A DNA stretch of 60,874 bases from Pannonibacter phragmitetus DSM 14782 (GTDB lineage Bacteria > Pseudomonadota > Alphaproteobacteria > Rhizobiales > Stappiaceae), in assembly GCF_000382365.1 (NCBI RefSeq), contig NZ_KB908216.1, forward strand, positions 1 through 60,874, given 5' to 3'. Shown here one piece after another: positions 53,560 to 60,874 of this stretch. The notes below the pieces were generated by a model that made no database searches, was not told the origin of the DNA, and saw only the letters and a list, made by a program, of their open reading frames with translations. The number at the start of each line of letters is the position of its first letter. Within the stretch, counting starts at the first letter, position 1. A program made the position numbers and the translations under genes.

Positions 53560-54510
53560 TTATTCTGCGGCCAGAAGCTGCTGATCGACGCGGCCGATGC
53601 CGGCCGCCTCGAAGGCTGCGAAGATTTCCTGCTCTGCCTTTTCGCCGAGGTCCTTGAGCGGCTCGCGGATCGTGGCATGATCCAGAACGCCGCGATGGAC
53701 AAGGCCGAGCTTCAGCGCCACGGTGCCTTCCATATGCGAACCGCGGTGATAGACGGCACGGGTGACGGGCAGAAGCTGCTCGAAGATCTTGCGGGCTTCG
53801 GGGTAATTCTGCGCCTTGCCGGCCTCGATCAGATCGATGAGCAGTTCCGGGGCAATGTTGCCGTAGCCGACCAGCAGGCCGTCCACGTCAAACATCGTCG
53901 GCAGCAGCCATTCGTCATGGCAGGACAGGATCTGCAGATCCGGATTGGCTTTCTTCAGCTGCGGAATTTCGACGTACCAGCGCTTCATGTTACGCACGCC
54001 GTTCTTTGTGGCGACAACGCCTTCCTGCGTGGCGATGTCCAGCTGGGTGTCCAGATCATAGCTGGCCTTGGTGGCATCGGGATACTGGAACAGGATTTCC
54101 TGCAGGCCGGACTCCTCCCAGATGGCCTTGTACCGGCTCTGCGGAGCGCCCTTCTGGTAGCCGAAGCGCAGCCAGCCATGGTTCGGATACACCAGCGCGC
54201 CAGTTGCTCCGGCCGCCTTGCACTTGCGGGCCTCGGTTGCTGCCACCTTGGTGCCCTCACCAGTGATGCCGGCAATGATGGGGATCTGGCCGTTCACCGC
54301 TTCCACATAGACTTCGATGAGCTTCAGGCGCTCTTCCTCGGTGAGGAAGGTGCCTTCACCTGCATGGCCAAGGATCACGAGGCTCTTGACGCCGTTGATT
54401 GAGGCCAGCCAACGGGCAACACGGGCATTGGCGGCATAGTCGACGTTGCCATCGCGGTCAAACACGGTCACGGGGGCGGGGCTGAGGCCGCGCAGATCCA
54501 TCGGGTTCAT
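53560..54510 (-). CDS. Dihydrodipicolinate synthase/N-acetylneuraminate lyase-family aldolase
   Basis: A 316-residue class I aldolase-type lyase with a TIM barrel. The N-terminus has LSPAPVTVFDRDGNVDYAANAR, followed by LVILGHAGEGTFLTEEERLK (the GxxGE loop) and IPIIAGITGEGT. The Schiff-base lysine should be the Lys of GVVATKNGVRNM, and the Tyr is in ILFQYPDATKA. It probably cleaves or condenses a keto acid. DapA itself is ~290 residues and lies in lysine synthesis; the context here, a LacI repressor and a TAXI-TRAP transporter, points to catabolism of an imported compound. ATG at 54510 has GAGGAGGAGA upstream. It is the first gene of the operon, behind a palindromic operator. Confidence 0.9.
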   Translation of the reverse strand: MNPMDLRGLSPAPVTVFDRDGNVDYAANARVARWLASINGVKSLVILGHAGEGTFLTEEERLKLIEVYVEAVNGQIPIIAGITGEGTKVAATEARKCKAAGATGALVYPNHGWLRFGYQKGAPQSRYKAIWEESGLQEILFQYPDATKASYDLDTQLDIATQEGVVATKNGVRNMKRWYVEIPQLKKANPDLQILSCHDEWLLPTMFDVDGLLVGYGNIAPELLIDLIEAGKAQNYPEARKIFEQLLPVTRAVYHRGSHMEGTVALKLGLVHRGVLDHATIREPLKDLGEKAEQEIFAAFEAAGIGRVDQQLLAAE

Positions 54511-54565
54511 TGAGTTTCTCCTCCTCAAACTTTGCCGCAGACAGCCGTCCATCAGCAAAGGGAAC

Positions 54566-54589
54566 GATATTGGGAACGTTCCCAATATC
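54566..54589. promoter_or_regulatory. Perfect palindromic operator for the LacI-family regulator
   Basis: A perfect 24-bp palindrome with half-site GATATTGGGAAC sits between the divergent lyase and LacI-type genes. The central GAACGTTC core has the CG centre typical of LacI-family operators. A tight fit to both gene starts (~55-70 bases) suggests repression of both the catabolic operon and the regulator itself. Confidence 0.88.
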
Positions 54590-54658
54590 TGTTTGATCGC
54601 TGGTGCTGTCAAGTGGTAGAACCTCAAAATCCTGGCGCGAGGGACAGAGGGCGATTCG

Positions 54659-55699
54659 ATGAAAAGTGACAAACGTGATGTGACTTCCCCTGCGCGCGTC
54701 ACGATTCTGGACGTGGCGAAGGCCGCTGGTGTGTCGAAATCCAGCGTCTCCCGGTTCCTGGATGAGCGCATGCCGAAGTCGGACAGCGAGACGGCCCGAA
54801 GGGTCCGGCAGGTGGCGGCAGACCTTGGCTATGTGCGGGATGTTTCCGCCTCATCGCTGCGGCGCGGCAAGACCGGCATGGTGGGTGTGATTGTTCCGCG
54901 GCTGACGGATACGGTGATGGCGATGGTCTACGAGGCCCTGTCCCGTGCTGCGGCAAGAGCCGGCCTTTTCACCATCGTGGCAACAACCGAAGACGAGCCC
55001 GGAGCCGACAAACGCGCCGCCGATGCGCTGCTGCGGCGGGGGGTGGATGGCCTGATCCTGGCGACAGCGCGCGATGGCGAGGAGCTGACCGGCGAGTTGA
55101 TGGACCGGAACGTGCCCTTTGTGCTCACCCTGCGCACCAACGGGCTGTGCCGGTCCTCCGTTGGCGATGACGCCCTTGGCGGATACCTGGCCACGCGCCA
55201 CCTGATCGACCTCGGCCACCGGCGGATCGGCCTGATCGCCGGTCCGGCCTTCGCCTCCAGTGCAAGAGGCCGCACCGAAGGCTACCGCAGCGCCATGGCG
55301 GAGGCGGGCCTTGAGGTGAACCCCGGCTGGGTGCGGGAATCGACCTTCGGCATCGAATCAGGCGGAGAAGCGGCCCGTGCGCTGATGCAGCTGAGCGACT
55401 GCCCGACTGCCATCTTTGCGATCAATGACAACACGGCCATCGGCGCCATGTCAGCCCTCAGCCGCATGGGCCTGTCCGTGCCCGGCGATGTCTCTCTTGC
55501 GGGCTACAACGACATACCCATCGTCAGCCACCTGCCGACGCCGCTGACATCGGTCAAGGTTCCCTTCGACCAGATAGCCACCGTCGCCTTCGAGCTTCTG
55601 GCCGCCGAAGACCTGAAGCCGCAAGACCTCATCCGCATGGCCACCCCCACCCTGATCCCCCGCAAGTCAACCGCACCGGCGCCGCAAAGCGGCAAATGA
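54659..55699 (+). CDS. LacI-family transcriptional regulator
   Basis: A 346-residue repressor. The DNA-binding helices are at ~14-35 (VTILDVAKAAGVSKSSVSRF) with the hinge helix at ~57-68 (SASSLRRGKTG). The effector domain is periplasmic-binding-protein-like (~70-335) with VGVIVPRL, LRRGVDGLIL, TRHLIDLGHRRIGLIAG and FAINDNTAIGAM. It should bind the 24-bp palindrome just upstream, switched by a metabolite of the imported compound. The effector is not evident. It is divergent from the lyase/TRAP operon. Confidence 0.94.
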   Translation: MKSDKRDVTSPARVTILDVAKAAGVSKSSVSRFLDERMPKSDSETARRVRQVAADLGYVRDVSASSLRRGKTGMVGVIVPRLTDTVMAMVYEALSRAAARAGLFTIVATTEDEPGADKRAADALLRRGVDGLILATARDGEELTGELMDRNVPFVLTLRTNGLCRSSVGDDALGGYLATRHLIDLGHRRIGLIAGPAFASSARGRTEGYRSAMAEAGLEVNPGWVRESTFGIESGGEAARALMQLSDCPTAIFAINDNTAIGAMSALSRMGLSVPGDVSLAGYNDIPIVSHLPTPLTSVKVPFDQIATVAFELLAAEDLKPQDLIRMATPTLIPRKSTAPAPQSGK

Positions 55700-55802
55700 A
55701 CCGCCGTCAGCACCGGCGGCGGAAGCCGCCGCAGTTCAGGCCGCGCTGCGATGCTCTGCACCCATGCTTGCAGACCGCCCGGGGCAGGCTGCTGCGCAAA
55801 TG

Positions 55803-55920
55803 AAAAAGCGGCCCCCGGAGGAGCCGCCTTATTTGGTGCTGTCTAGAGCGTGTTATCGACCAGACCGCGATTTCTGAACTGATATACGCATAGATTGCAG
55901 CATAACCAGCCGTCCGTCAA
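55803..55920 (-). ncRNA. Probable tracrRNA for the type II-C system
   Basis: A minus-strand RNA is inferred upstream of cas9. It ends with the hairpin GCGGCTCC-TCCG-GGGGCCGC (one wobble pair) followed by TTTTT, a complete intrinsic terminator at 55827-55803. No minus-strand protein gene leads into it. Just 5' of it lies a stretch (about 55900-55860) with sequence typical of tracrRNA anti-repeats in alphaproteobacteria; its plus-strand complement reads GACCGCGATTTCTGAACTG, which should match the CRISPR repeat. The 5' end is uncertain, as is the exact anti-repeat boundary, because no repeat array is present in the window for comparison. The position between LacI and cas9, opposite to cas9, fits type II-C loci. 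Confidence 0.62.
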
Positions 55921-55942
55921 TCCAGCCGGAACAACATATCCA

Positions 55943-55970
55943 TTGACTTGAAAACTCAAACCAATAGGAT
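55943..55970 (+). promoter_or_regulatory. Candidate cas9 promoter
   Basis: TTGACT and TAGGAT are separated by 16 bases on the plus strand, giving a cas9 leader of about 180 bases. An alternative -10 box TATAAT lies at 56000-56005, directly after an imperfect 20-base palindrome (55979-55998, GCCGTGTA/TATACGGC). A divergent minus-strand promoter for the tracrRNA probably overlaps the same region. All are predictions. Confidence 0.4.
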
Positions 55971-56056
55971 GCAAGTCTGCCGTGTATAACTATACGGCAT
56001 ATAATCTCATGTTCCACCTCCCGCCTGGGCTGAACCGGCTTGCGCTGGGGTTAGAA

Positions 56057-56101
56057 GTTGTGCTTGCGGCTGTGAGTGGAATCGACTGCCGCAAGCACAA
56101 C
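56057..56101. repeat. Large inverted repeat in the cas9 leader
   Basis: GTTGTGCTTGCGGC and its exact complement form a 14-bp stem with a 17-base loop, about 55 bases upstream of the cas9 start. No T-run follows, so it is unlikely to be a terminator. It would fold in the cas9 5' untranslated region or serve as a protein-binding dyad. Aside from this, the promoter elements and the tracrRNA region, nothing else is seen in 55700-56158. Confidence 0.7.
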
Positions 56102-56158
56102 CAAACTTAGCGAGCTCTTCGCTTGTCTGTCAATCTGAAAAACCCCCAACATATCCAT

Positions 56159-59100
56159 ATGAAGAACCTCTTCTCCTTCGACATCGGCACAAATTCGATC
56201 GGCTGGGCCGTTCTGGCTCTCGATGGCAATGGCGATCCGGTGCGGATTATAGGTGCCGGGGTGCGGATCTTCTCGGACGGGCGCGACCCGAAGTCCAATG
56301 CTTCGCTGGCGGAAGCGCGGCGGATGGCGCGGGCCATGTCGCGGCGGCGGGACCGGACCTTGCGGCGCAAGCGGGCAACGCTGCGCACACTGGCCGAGAT
56401 TGGCCTTATGCCGGACACATCCTCTGCACGGCAGGCGCTGCTGCGGGAAACCTCTGACCCCCGCAGCGATTCCGGCCAGCCCACCCGCAACCCCTATGCG
56501 CTGCGCGCCCTTGCGCTTGAGGAGAAGCTGCCGCTCTTCCACATTGGCCGTGCGCTGTATCACCTTGGCCAGCGGCGGGGCTTCAAGTCCAACCGCAAGA
56601 CGGACCGCAAGGACAACAACAAGGGCAAGATCGCCCTTGGCATCGAGGAGCTGCGCACCGCCATGCGGCAGGACGGGGCACAGACCTATGGCCAGTGGCT
56701 CGCCCGGCGCCATGCGCTGGGGCAGACCGTGCGGCTGCGCTCCGGCGCGCTGGATCTGGAGGGGGAGGGCTATGCCTTTTACCCTGAGCGGCAGCTGCTG
56801 GAGGACGAGTTCCACCGAATCTGGGAGGCGCAGGCCAGCCATTATCCGGACATTCTGACGCCCGAACGGCGCGATCACCTGTTCACGGTCATGTTCTTCC
56901 AGCGCCCGCTGAAAAAGCCGCAGGTGGGCAAATGCTCCTTCAACAATCAAGAAGAGCGCGTGCCGAAGGCGCATCCGCTGTTTCAGGAGTTCCGCCTCTA
57001 CAAGGAGGTCAACGAGCTTGAGATCGTCGAGCCGGACCTGACGCACAAGAAGCTGACGCTGGATCAGCGCAATGCACTGGTGAAGAAGCTGCAGGTCAGC
57101 CGCGAGGCGAGCTTTGCCGCGCTGCGCAAGGTACTGAAGCTGCGCCCCGACCAGCGCCTCAACAAGGAAAGCGAAAGCCGGACGAAGCTGAAGGGCAATG
57201 AAGTCTATGCCGTGCTGAGCGGCAAGACCTGCTTCGGCCCGCGCTGGGGCACCTTCAGCCAGGCGGAGCAATGGGCCATCATCGAGCGGCTGAAGGAGGA
57301 GGAAGACCCCATCCGCCTGTTTGCTTGGCTGCGCGGTGAGTTCGGCATTGAAGGTGAACAGGCGGCGGCCATTGCCAATGTCCACCTGCCGGAAGGCCAC
57401 GGGCGGCTGGGCAAGGCGGCACTGGAGGCCATGCTGGAGGAGCTGAAGGAGGAGGTCATCCCCGAGGCCGAGGCGGCGAAGCGCTGCGGCTATGATCATG
57501 CCCGTCTTGGCGGCGGCAGCGACGAAGGCGAGGACGAGCTGCCGCCCTATCAGGAGATCCTGCAGCACCGCATTCCGCCGGGAACCAACAACCCGGATGA
57601 TCCCTATGACATCGAAAAAGGCCGCTTCACCAATCCCACGGTGCATATCGCCCTGAACCAGTTGCGCCATGTGATGAACGCGCTGATCCGGCGCTATGGC
57701 AAGCCGGCGCAAATCGCGGTGGAACTGGCGCGTGATCTGAAGCTCTCTGAGCGGCAGAAGGAAGAGGTCAACCGCACCATTGCCCGCAACACCCGCGATG
57801 CGGAACGCCGGGGCAAAACGCTGGAAGAGAACAGGAAACTGAATACTGGCTACAATCGCAGCCTGTTGCGGCTGTGGGAGGAGTTGAACCCAAAGGTTGA
57901 AGACAGGTGCTGCATCTACACCGGCAAGCCGATCAGCATTTCCATGCTGTTTTCCGGCGAGGTGGACATTGACCACATCCTGCCCTGGTCCCGCACGCTG
58001 GATGACAGCCATGGCAACAAGCTGCTGTGCCTGCGCGAGGCAAACCGGGTGAAACGCAACCGGGCCCCGGCTGATGTAACCGAATGGCGGGACCGCTATG
58101 ACGAGATCCTGTCCCGCGCCGCGCGCCTGCCGAGGAACAAGCAGGAGCGCTTCGCCCCAGATGCGATGGAACGGTTCGAGAAGGCTGGCGGCTTCCTCGC
58201 CCGTCAGTTGACGGACACGCAATATCTCTCGCGGATGGCGCTGGAATATCTCGCCTGCCTGTTTCCGGCCGAGGAGTTGGATGGCTTCGGGGAGCTAAGG
58301 CGGCACAGGCACATCAATGTTTGTCCCGGCCGCCTGACAGAAATGCTGCGGCGGAACTGGGGGCTGAACAGCATTCTGGCGGACAGCCATCTGGGCGAAA
58401 CGGCGCAGGAGAAGAACCGCAAGGACCACCGGCACCATGCCATTGATGCCATTGTCATTGGCGTCACTGGCCGCAGCCTGCTCAACCGCATTTCTAACGC
58501 TGCCGGCCGGCTGGAGGCGCAGCAGCTGGAAACGCTGGTGAAGGCGGCGGCTGCGACGAACAAACCCTGGGACGGCTTCCGTGACGATGTGGCAAAGGTG
58601 GTGGGCGGCATCATCGTCAGCCACAAGCCCGACCACGGCACCGCAGGCCGCAGGGCCAAGGACCCGGCCCGGCAGCAGACGGCCGGGCGGCTGCACAATG
58701 ACACGGCCTATGGCCTGACCGGCGAAACCGATGCACGCGGCAACACCATTGTGGTGCGGCGCAAACCGTTCCTGTCGCTCACCTCCAAGGATATTCCGTC
58801 CATCCGGGATGAAGCGCTGCGGGCGGTGCTGGAGCAGGCGCTGCGCGGCATTCCCGATGGCAAGGAGTTTCAGGCTGCGCTGGATGCCTTCCGCAAGCAG
58901 AAGGGCTTCCACCATTATCACGGCATCCGCCATGTGCGCCTGACGGAGCCGCTTTCGGTCATCGGAATCAAGGACCGGGACGGCAGGGTCTACAAGGGCT
59001 ACAAGGGCGACGCCAATCAGCGCTACGATGTGTGGGAAACGCTGGACGGCAAGTGGCATGCGGAAGTCGTGTCCATGTTCGACGCGCACCAGCCGGGCTG

Positions 59101-59446
59101 GCAATCGCGCTTCCATGCGGAAAACCCCACTGCCCGCCGGGTGCTGAGGTTGCAGCAGGATGACATGGTGGCCCTGAATGCGCCTGACGGCGGCCGTCTT
59201 CTGGTGCGTGTGGTGAAGTTCCGGCAGAACGGGCAGATAACCTTCGCCGGGCATAACGAGAGTGGAAACCTGAAGGCCCGCGATGCGGCTAGCAACGAAC
59301 AGGACCCTTTCAAATACATCTCGCGCATGGCCAGCAGCCTGAAGGACAGCGGTTGCCGCCAGATCCGCATCGATGCAGCCGGCAAGGTGTTTGACCCCGG
59401 CCCGCAGGACCGGGCCTCCAAACCGAAAAAACAATCCAAGCGATAA
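56159..59446 (+). CDS. cas9: CRISPR-associated endonuclease Cas9, type II-C
   Basis: A 1095-residue RNA-guided DNA endonuclease, the compact size of type II-C. The RuvC-I motif FSFDIGTNSIGWAV gives catalytic D8. The Arg-rich bridge helix follows at ~50-75 (GRDPKSNASLAEARRMARAM). RuvC-II has E522 in IAVELARDLKL. The HNH domain has VDIDHILPWSRTLDDSHGNK, with catalytic H606. RuvC-III is HHAIDAIVIG at ~759-768 with D763. A C-terminal PAM-interacting region follows (~860-1095). All catalytic residues are intact, so both strands should be cut. ATG at 56159 is chosen; a TTG 36 bases upstream is unlikely. No clear ribosome site is visible. With cas1 and cas2 and no csn2 or cas4, the locus is II-C. 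Confidence 0.97.
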   Translation: MKNLFSFDIGTNSIGWAVLALDGNGDPVRIIGAGVRIFSDGRDPKSNASLAEARRMARAMSRRRDRTLRRKRATLRTLAEIGLMPDTSSARQALLRETSDPRSDSGQPTRNPYALRALALEEKLPLFHIGRALYHLGQRRGFKSNRKTDRKDNNKGKIALGIEELRTAMRQDGAQTYGQWLARRHALGQTVRLRSGALDLEGEGYAFYPERQLLEDEFHRIWEAQASHYPDILTPERRDHLFTVMFFQRPLKKPQVGKCSFNNQEERVPKAHPLFQEFRLYKEVNELEIVEPDLTHKKLTLDQRNALVKKLQVSREASFAALRKVLKLRPDQRLNKESESRTKLKGNEVYAVLSGKTCFGPRWGTFSQAEQWAIIERLKEEEDPIRLFAWLRGEFGIEGEQAAAIANVHLPEGHGRLGKAALEAMLEELKEEVIPEAEAAKRCGYDHARLGGGSDEGEDELPPYQEILQHRIPPGTNNPDDPYDIEKGRFTNPTVHIALNQLRHVMNALIRRYGKPAQIAVELARDLKLSERQKEEVNRTIARNTRDAERRGKTLEENRKLNTGYNRSLLRLWEELNPKVEDRCCIYTGKPISISMLFSGEVDIDHILPWSRTLDDSHGNKLLCLREANRVKRNRAPADVTEWRDRYDEILSRAARLPRNKQERFAPDAMERFEKAGGFLARQLTDTQYLSRMALEYLACLFPAEELDGFGELRRHRHINVCPGRLTEMLRRNWGLNSILADSHLGETAQEKNRKDHRHHAIDAIVIGVTGRSLLNRISNAAGRLEAQQLETLVKAAAATNKPWDGFRDDVAKVVGGIIVSHKPDHGTAGRRAKDPARQQTAGRLHNDTAYGLTGETDARGNTIVVRRKPFLSLTSKDIPSIRDEALRAVLEQALRGIPDGKEFQAALDAFRKQKGFHHYHGIRHVRLTEPLSVIGIKDRDGRVYKGYKGDANQRYDVWETLDGKWHAEVVSMFDAHQPGWQSRFHAENPTARRVLRLQQDDMVALNAPDGGRLLVRVVKFRQNGQITFAGHNESGNLKARDAASNEQDPFKYISRMASSLKDSGCRQIRIDAAGKVFDPGPQDRASKPKKQSKR

Positions 59447-59500
59447 ATTTCAAATATATCGCTTACCGGTTGATTTACCTGCCTGTGCCAGCCTTGGCGC

Positions 59501-60466
59501 ATGAACAGGGTGTTAGACATTTCCAGCGATGGACTGCACCTCGCGGTCCATCGCGGTTTTCTGACGGTTTCGGACAGCGGTGCCGAAATTGGCCGTATTG
59601 CGCTGGATGATCTTGGCGCCGTGATCGTGCATGCGCATGGCACAACATGGTCCAATCATGTTTTCGTGCAGATGGCGGAGCGCAATGTGCCTGTAGTGCT
59701 TTGTGCGCCCAATCATGCGCCGGTTTCCGTGGTCTGGCCACTGGCAGGCCATCATGCGCAGGGCGGGCGCATGCAGGCGCAGGCCGCCGCTTCAAAACCT
59801 CTCAAGAAGCAGCTCTGGCAGCAGGTTGTCACCGCCAAGGTGCGCATGCAGGGCCACGTTCTGGCCTGCAACGGGCAGGAGGCCGGGGCCTTTTCCCTGC
59901 TGGCCCGCAAGGTGCGCTCGGGCGACCCGGACAACATCGAGGCGCAGGCAGCGCGGCGCTACTGGCAGGCGCTGATGGGGCCGGACTTCCGGCGAGACCA
60001 GAATGCGGAAGGCGCCAATGCCATGCTGAACTATGGCTACACGGTGCTGCGTGCCATCGTCTCCCGCTCCATCTGCGCTTCCGGCCTGCATCCCGGCCTT
60101 GGCATTTTCCACGCCAACCGGGGCAATGCCTTTCCTCTGTCCGACGACCTGATGGAGCCCTACCGCCCTCTCGTGGATCAGCTGGTGCTGAACCTCATCC
60201 GGCAAGGCATCACCGAAGTGGACCGGACCGCCAAGCAGAGGCTGGCGGCACTGGCGGGCTTCGACCTGCAGACGCCGGAAGGCACAAGCCCGCTGTCCGT
60301 GCAGGTGCAGCGGCTGACCCATTCCCTTGCGGTCAGCTTCGAGACCGGACAGCCGGTTCTTGCCCTGCCCGCCCTGCCCCATCCCGGCGAGTTGCAGACA
60401 CTGGGCTGGCCTCAGGAGGCAGAGCCAGAGCGGGAATCTGGCCGGGAAGACATGGAGGAGGCATGA
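59501..60466 (+). CDS. cas1: CRISPR-associated integrase Cas1
   Basis: A 321-residue adaptation integrase. The metal-binding active-site residues are E147 (in DNIEAQAARRYW), H204 (in GLGIFHANRGN) and E219 (in SDDLMEPYRP). With Cas2 it inserts new spacers into the CRISPR array. It begins 55 bases after cas9 and its stop overlaps the cas2 start by three bases (ATGA), so the two are translationally coupled. Length and motifs are those of type II Cas1. The C-terminal ~30 residues are acidic and divergent. Confidence 0.97.
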   Translation: MNRVLDISSDGLHLAVHRGFLTVSDSGAEIGRIALDDLGAVIVHAHGTTWSNHVFVQMAERNVPVVLCAPNHAPVSVVWPLAGHHAQGGRMQAQAAASKPLKKQLWQQVVTAKVRMQGHVLACNGQEAGAFSLLARKVRSGDPDNIEAQAARRYWQALMGPDFRRDQNAEGANAMLNYGYTVLRAIVSRSICASGLHPGLGIFHANRGNAFPLSDDLMEPYRPLVDQLVLNLIRQGITEVDRTAKQRLAALAGFDLQTPEGTSPLSVQVQRLTHSLAVSFETGQPVLALPALPHPGELQTLGWPQEAEPERESGREDMEEA

Positions 60467-60828
60467 ACAAGCGGAACCTCAGGGCCAACAGCGGCGCAAC
60501 CCATTTGAGCGGATACAGGATCATGTGGATGCTGGTGACATTCGACCTGCCGGTCGAGACGAAGAAACAGAGGCACGCGGCCACCAAATTCCGCCAGTTT
60601 CTGCTGGATATCGGCTTCGAAATGAGCCAGCTTTCCAACTACCTGAGATTCTGCAGTGGCAAGGAAAAATTTGACGCCTATGTCCGCCAGATCGAGCAGG
60701 CGCTGCCGGAATGGGGCGATATCTACATCTTCCAGTTCACGGACCGCCAGTATGAAAACATCGTCCGATTCTCGGATCAGGCCCGCAAGAAGCGGAAGAA
60801 AAACCCGGAACAGCTTGCCCTGTTCTGA
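60463..60828 (+). CDS. cas2: CRISPR-associated protein Cas2
   Basis: A 121-residue Cas2 with a ferredoxin-like fold. The first strand MWMLVTFDLPVETKKQR carries the conserved Asp (D28), followed by FRQFLLDIGFEMSQLSNYLR and a final strand GDIYIFQFTDRQYENI. An N-terminal extension of ~20 residues precedes the core; a start at an internal Met is possible, but the ATGA overlap with cas1 favours the longer form. The protein forms the central dimer of the Cas1-Cas2 integration complex. Only 46 bases remain to the window edge after it; the CRISPR array probably begins there. Confidence 0.95.
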   Translation: MNKRNLRANSGATHLSGYRIMWMLVTFDLPVETKKQRHAATKFRQFLLDIGFEMSQLSNYLRFCSGKEKFDAYVRQIEQALPEWGDIYIFQFTDRQYENIVRFSDQARKKRKKNPEQLALF

Positions 60829-60874
60829 TGGTTCTGGCCGTTTTGTGCGCAGGGAACTGCCCAATTCCCCTTTC

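Noticed and set aside
56051-58222. A 723-codon open frame on the minus strand across cas9
   Set aside because: It is the mirror of the GC-rich cas9 coding sequence. The translation shows no recognisable domain and is unusually rich in Arg, Leu and Gln, as expected of an antisense shadow.
55700-60874. CRISPR array
   Set aside because: No regularly spaced direct repeats occur in the window. The inverted repeat before cas9 is a single dyad, not an array unit.

Overview
The window is GC-rich, gene-dense alphaproteobacterial chromosome. A Hyphomicrobiales host (Stappiaceae-like, for example the Stappia/Pannonibacter/Labrenzia group) fits best. The basis is gene content: a PutA without its own DNA-binding domain beside an Lrp-type regulator, form II Cox-type hydroxylase genes, a TAXI-TRAP transporter, many chemoreceptors and a type II-C CRISPR-Cas locus. 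The genus is inference. No transposase, integrase or phage gene is visible.

Layout. 0-1.5 kb: an orphan helical protein and a ParD/ParE-type toxin-antitoxin pair whose toxin frame is broken by one base. 1.6-5.4 kb: proline catabolism (putA) divergent from its Lrp-type regulator. 5.5-9.9 kb: a degenerate cold-shock-domain protein, a membrane EAL phosphodiesterase, and a chemoreceptor co-transcribed with a soluble periplasmic sensor. 10-12.9 kb: an NAD-dependent epimerase and two RNA methyltransferases. 13-19.1 kb: a GAF-Fis regulator and a coxG-S-L-M cluster with the form II signature, followed by a palindromic intergenic repeat. 19.3-30.2 kb: a second chemoreceptor, a two-component system divergent from an RND efflux pair, and a third chemoreceptor. 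30.4-40.4 kb: housekeeping genes (SDR, bfd-bfr, M42 peptidase, pheST, pabB-pabC fusion, HtpX-like protease). 40.5-44.4 kb: a fourth chemoreceptor, a CHAD-like protein, msrA, a small membrane protein and tRNA-Ser(GGA).

44.6-45.9 kb is the most unusual segment. It is a two-gene unit of a double GNAT acyltransferase followed by a 99-residue peptide with a nitrile-hydratase-like leader ending in a Gly-Gly motif and a 15-16 residue tail. This looks like a minimal, possibly lipidated, RiPP locus. It is followed by a large autotransporter whose passenger begins with an endonuclease/exonuclease/phosphatase domain, a DeoR regulator, and a LacI-controlled operon (DapA-family lyase, TAXI binding protein, fused TRAP permease) with hairpins between its genes and a 24-bp perfect palindrome as operator.

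55.8-60.9 kb: a type II-C CRISPR-Cas locus (cas9, cas1, cas2). A probable tracrRNA with its own terminator is encoded on the opposite strand upstream of cas9. The CRISPR array is not in the window and probably lies just past its right edge.
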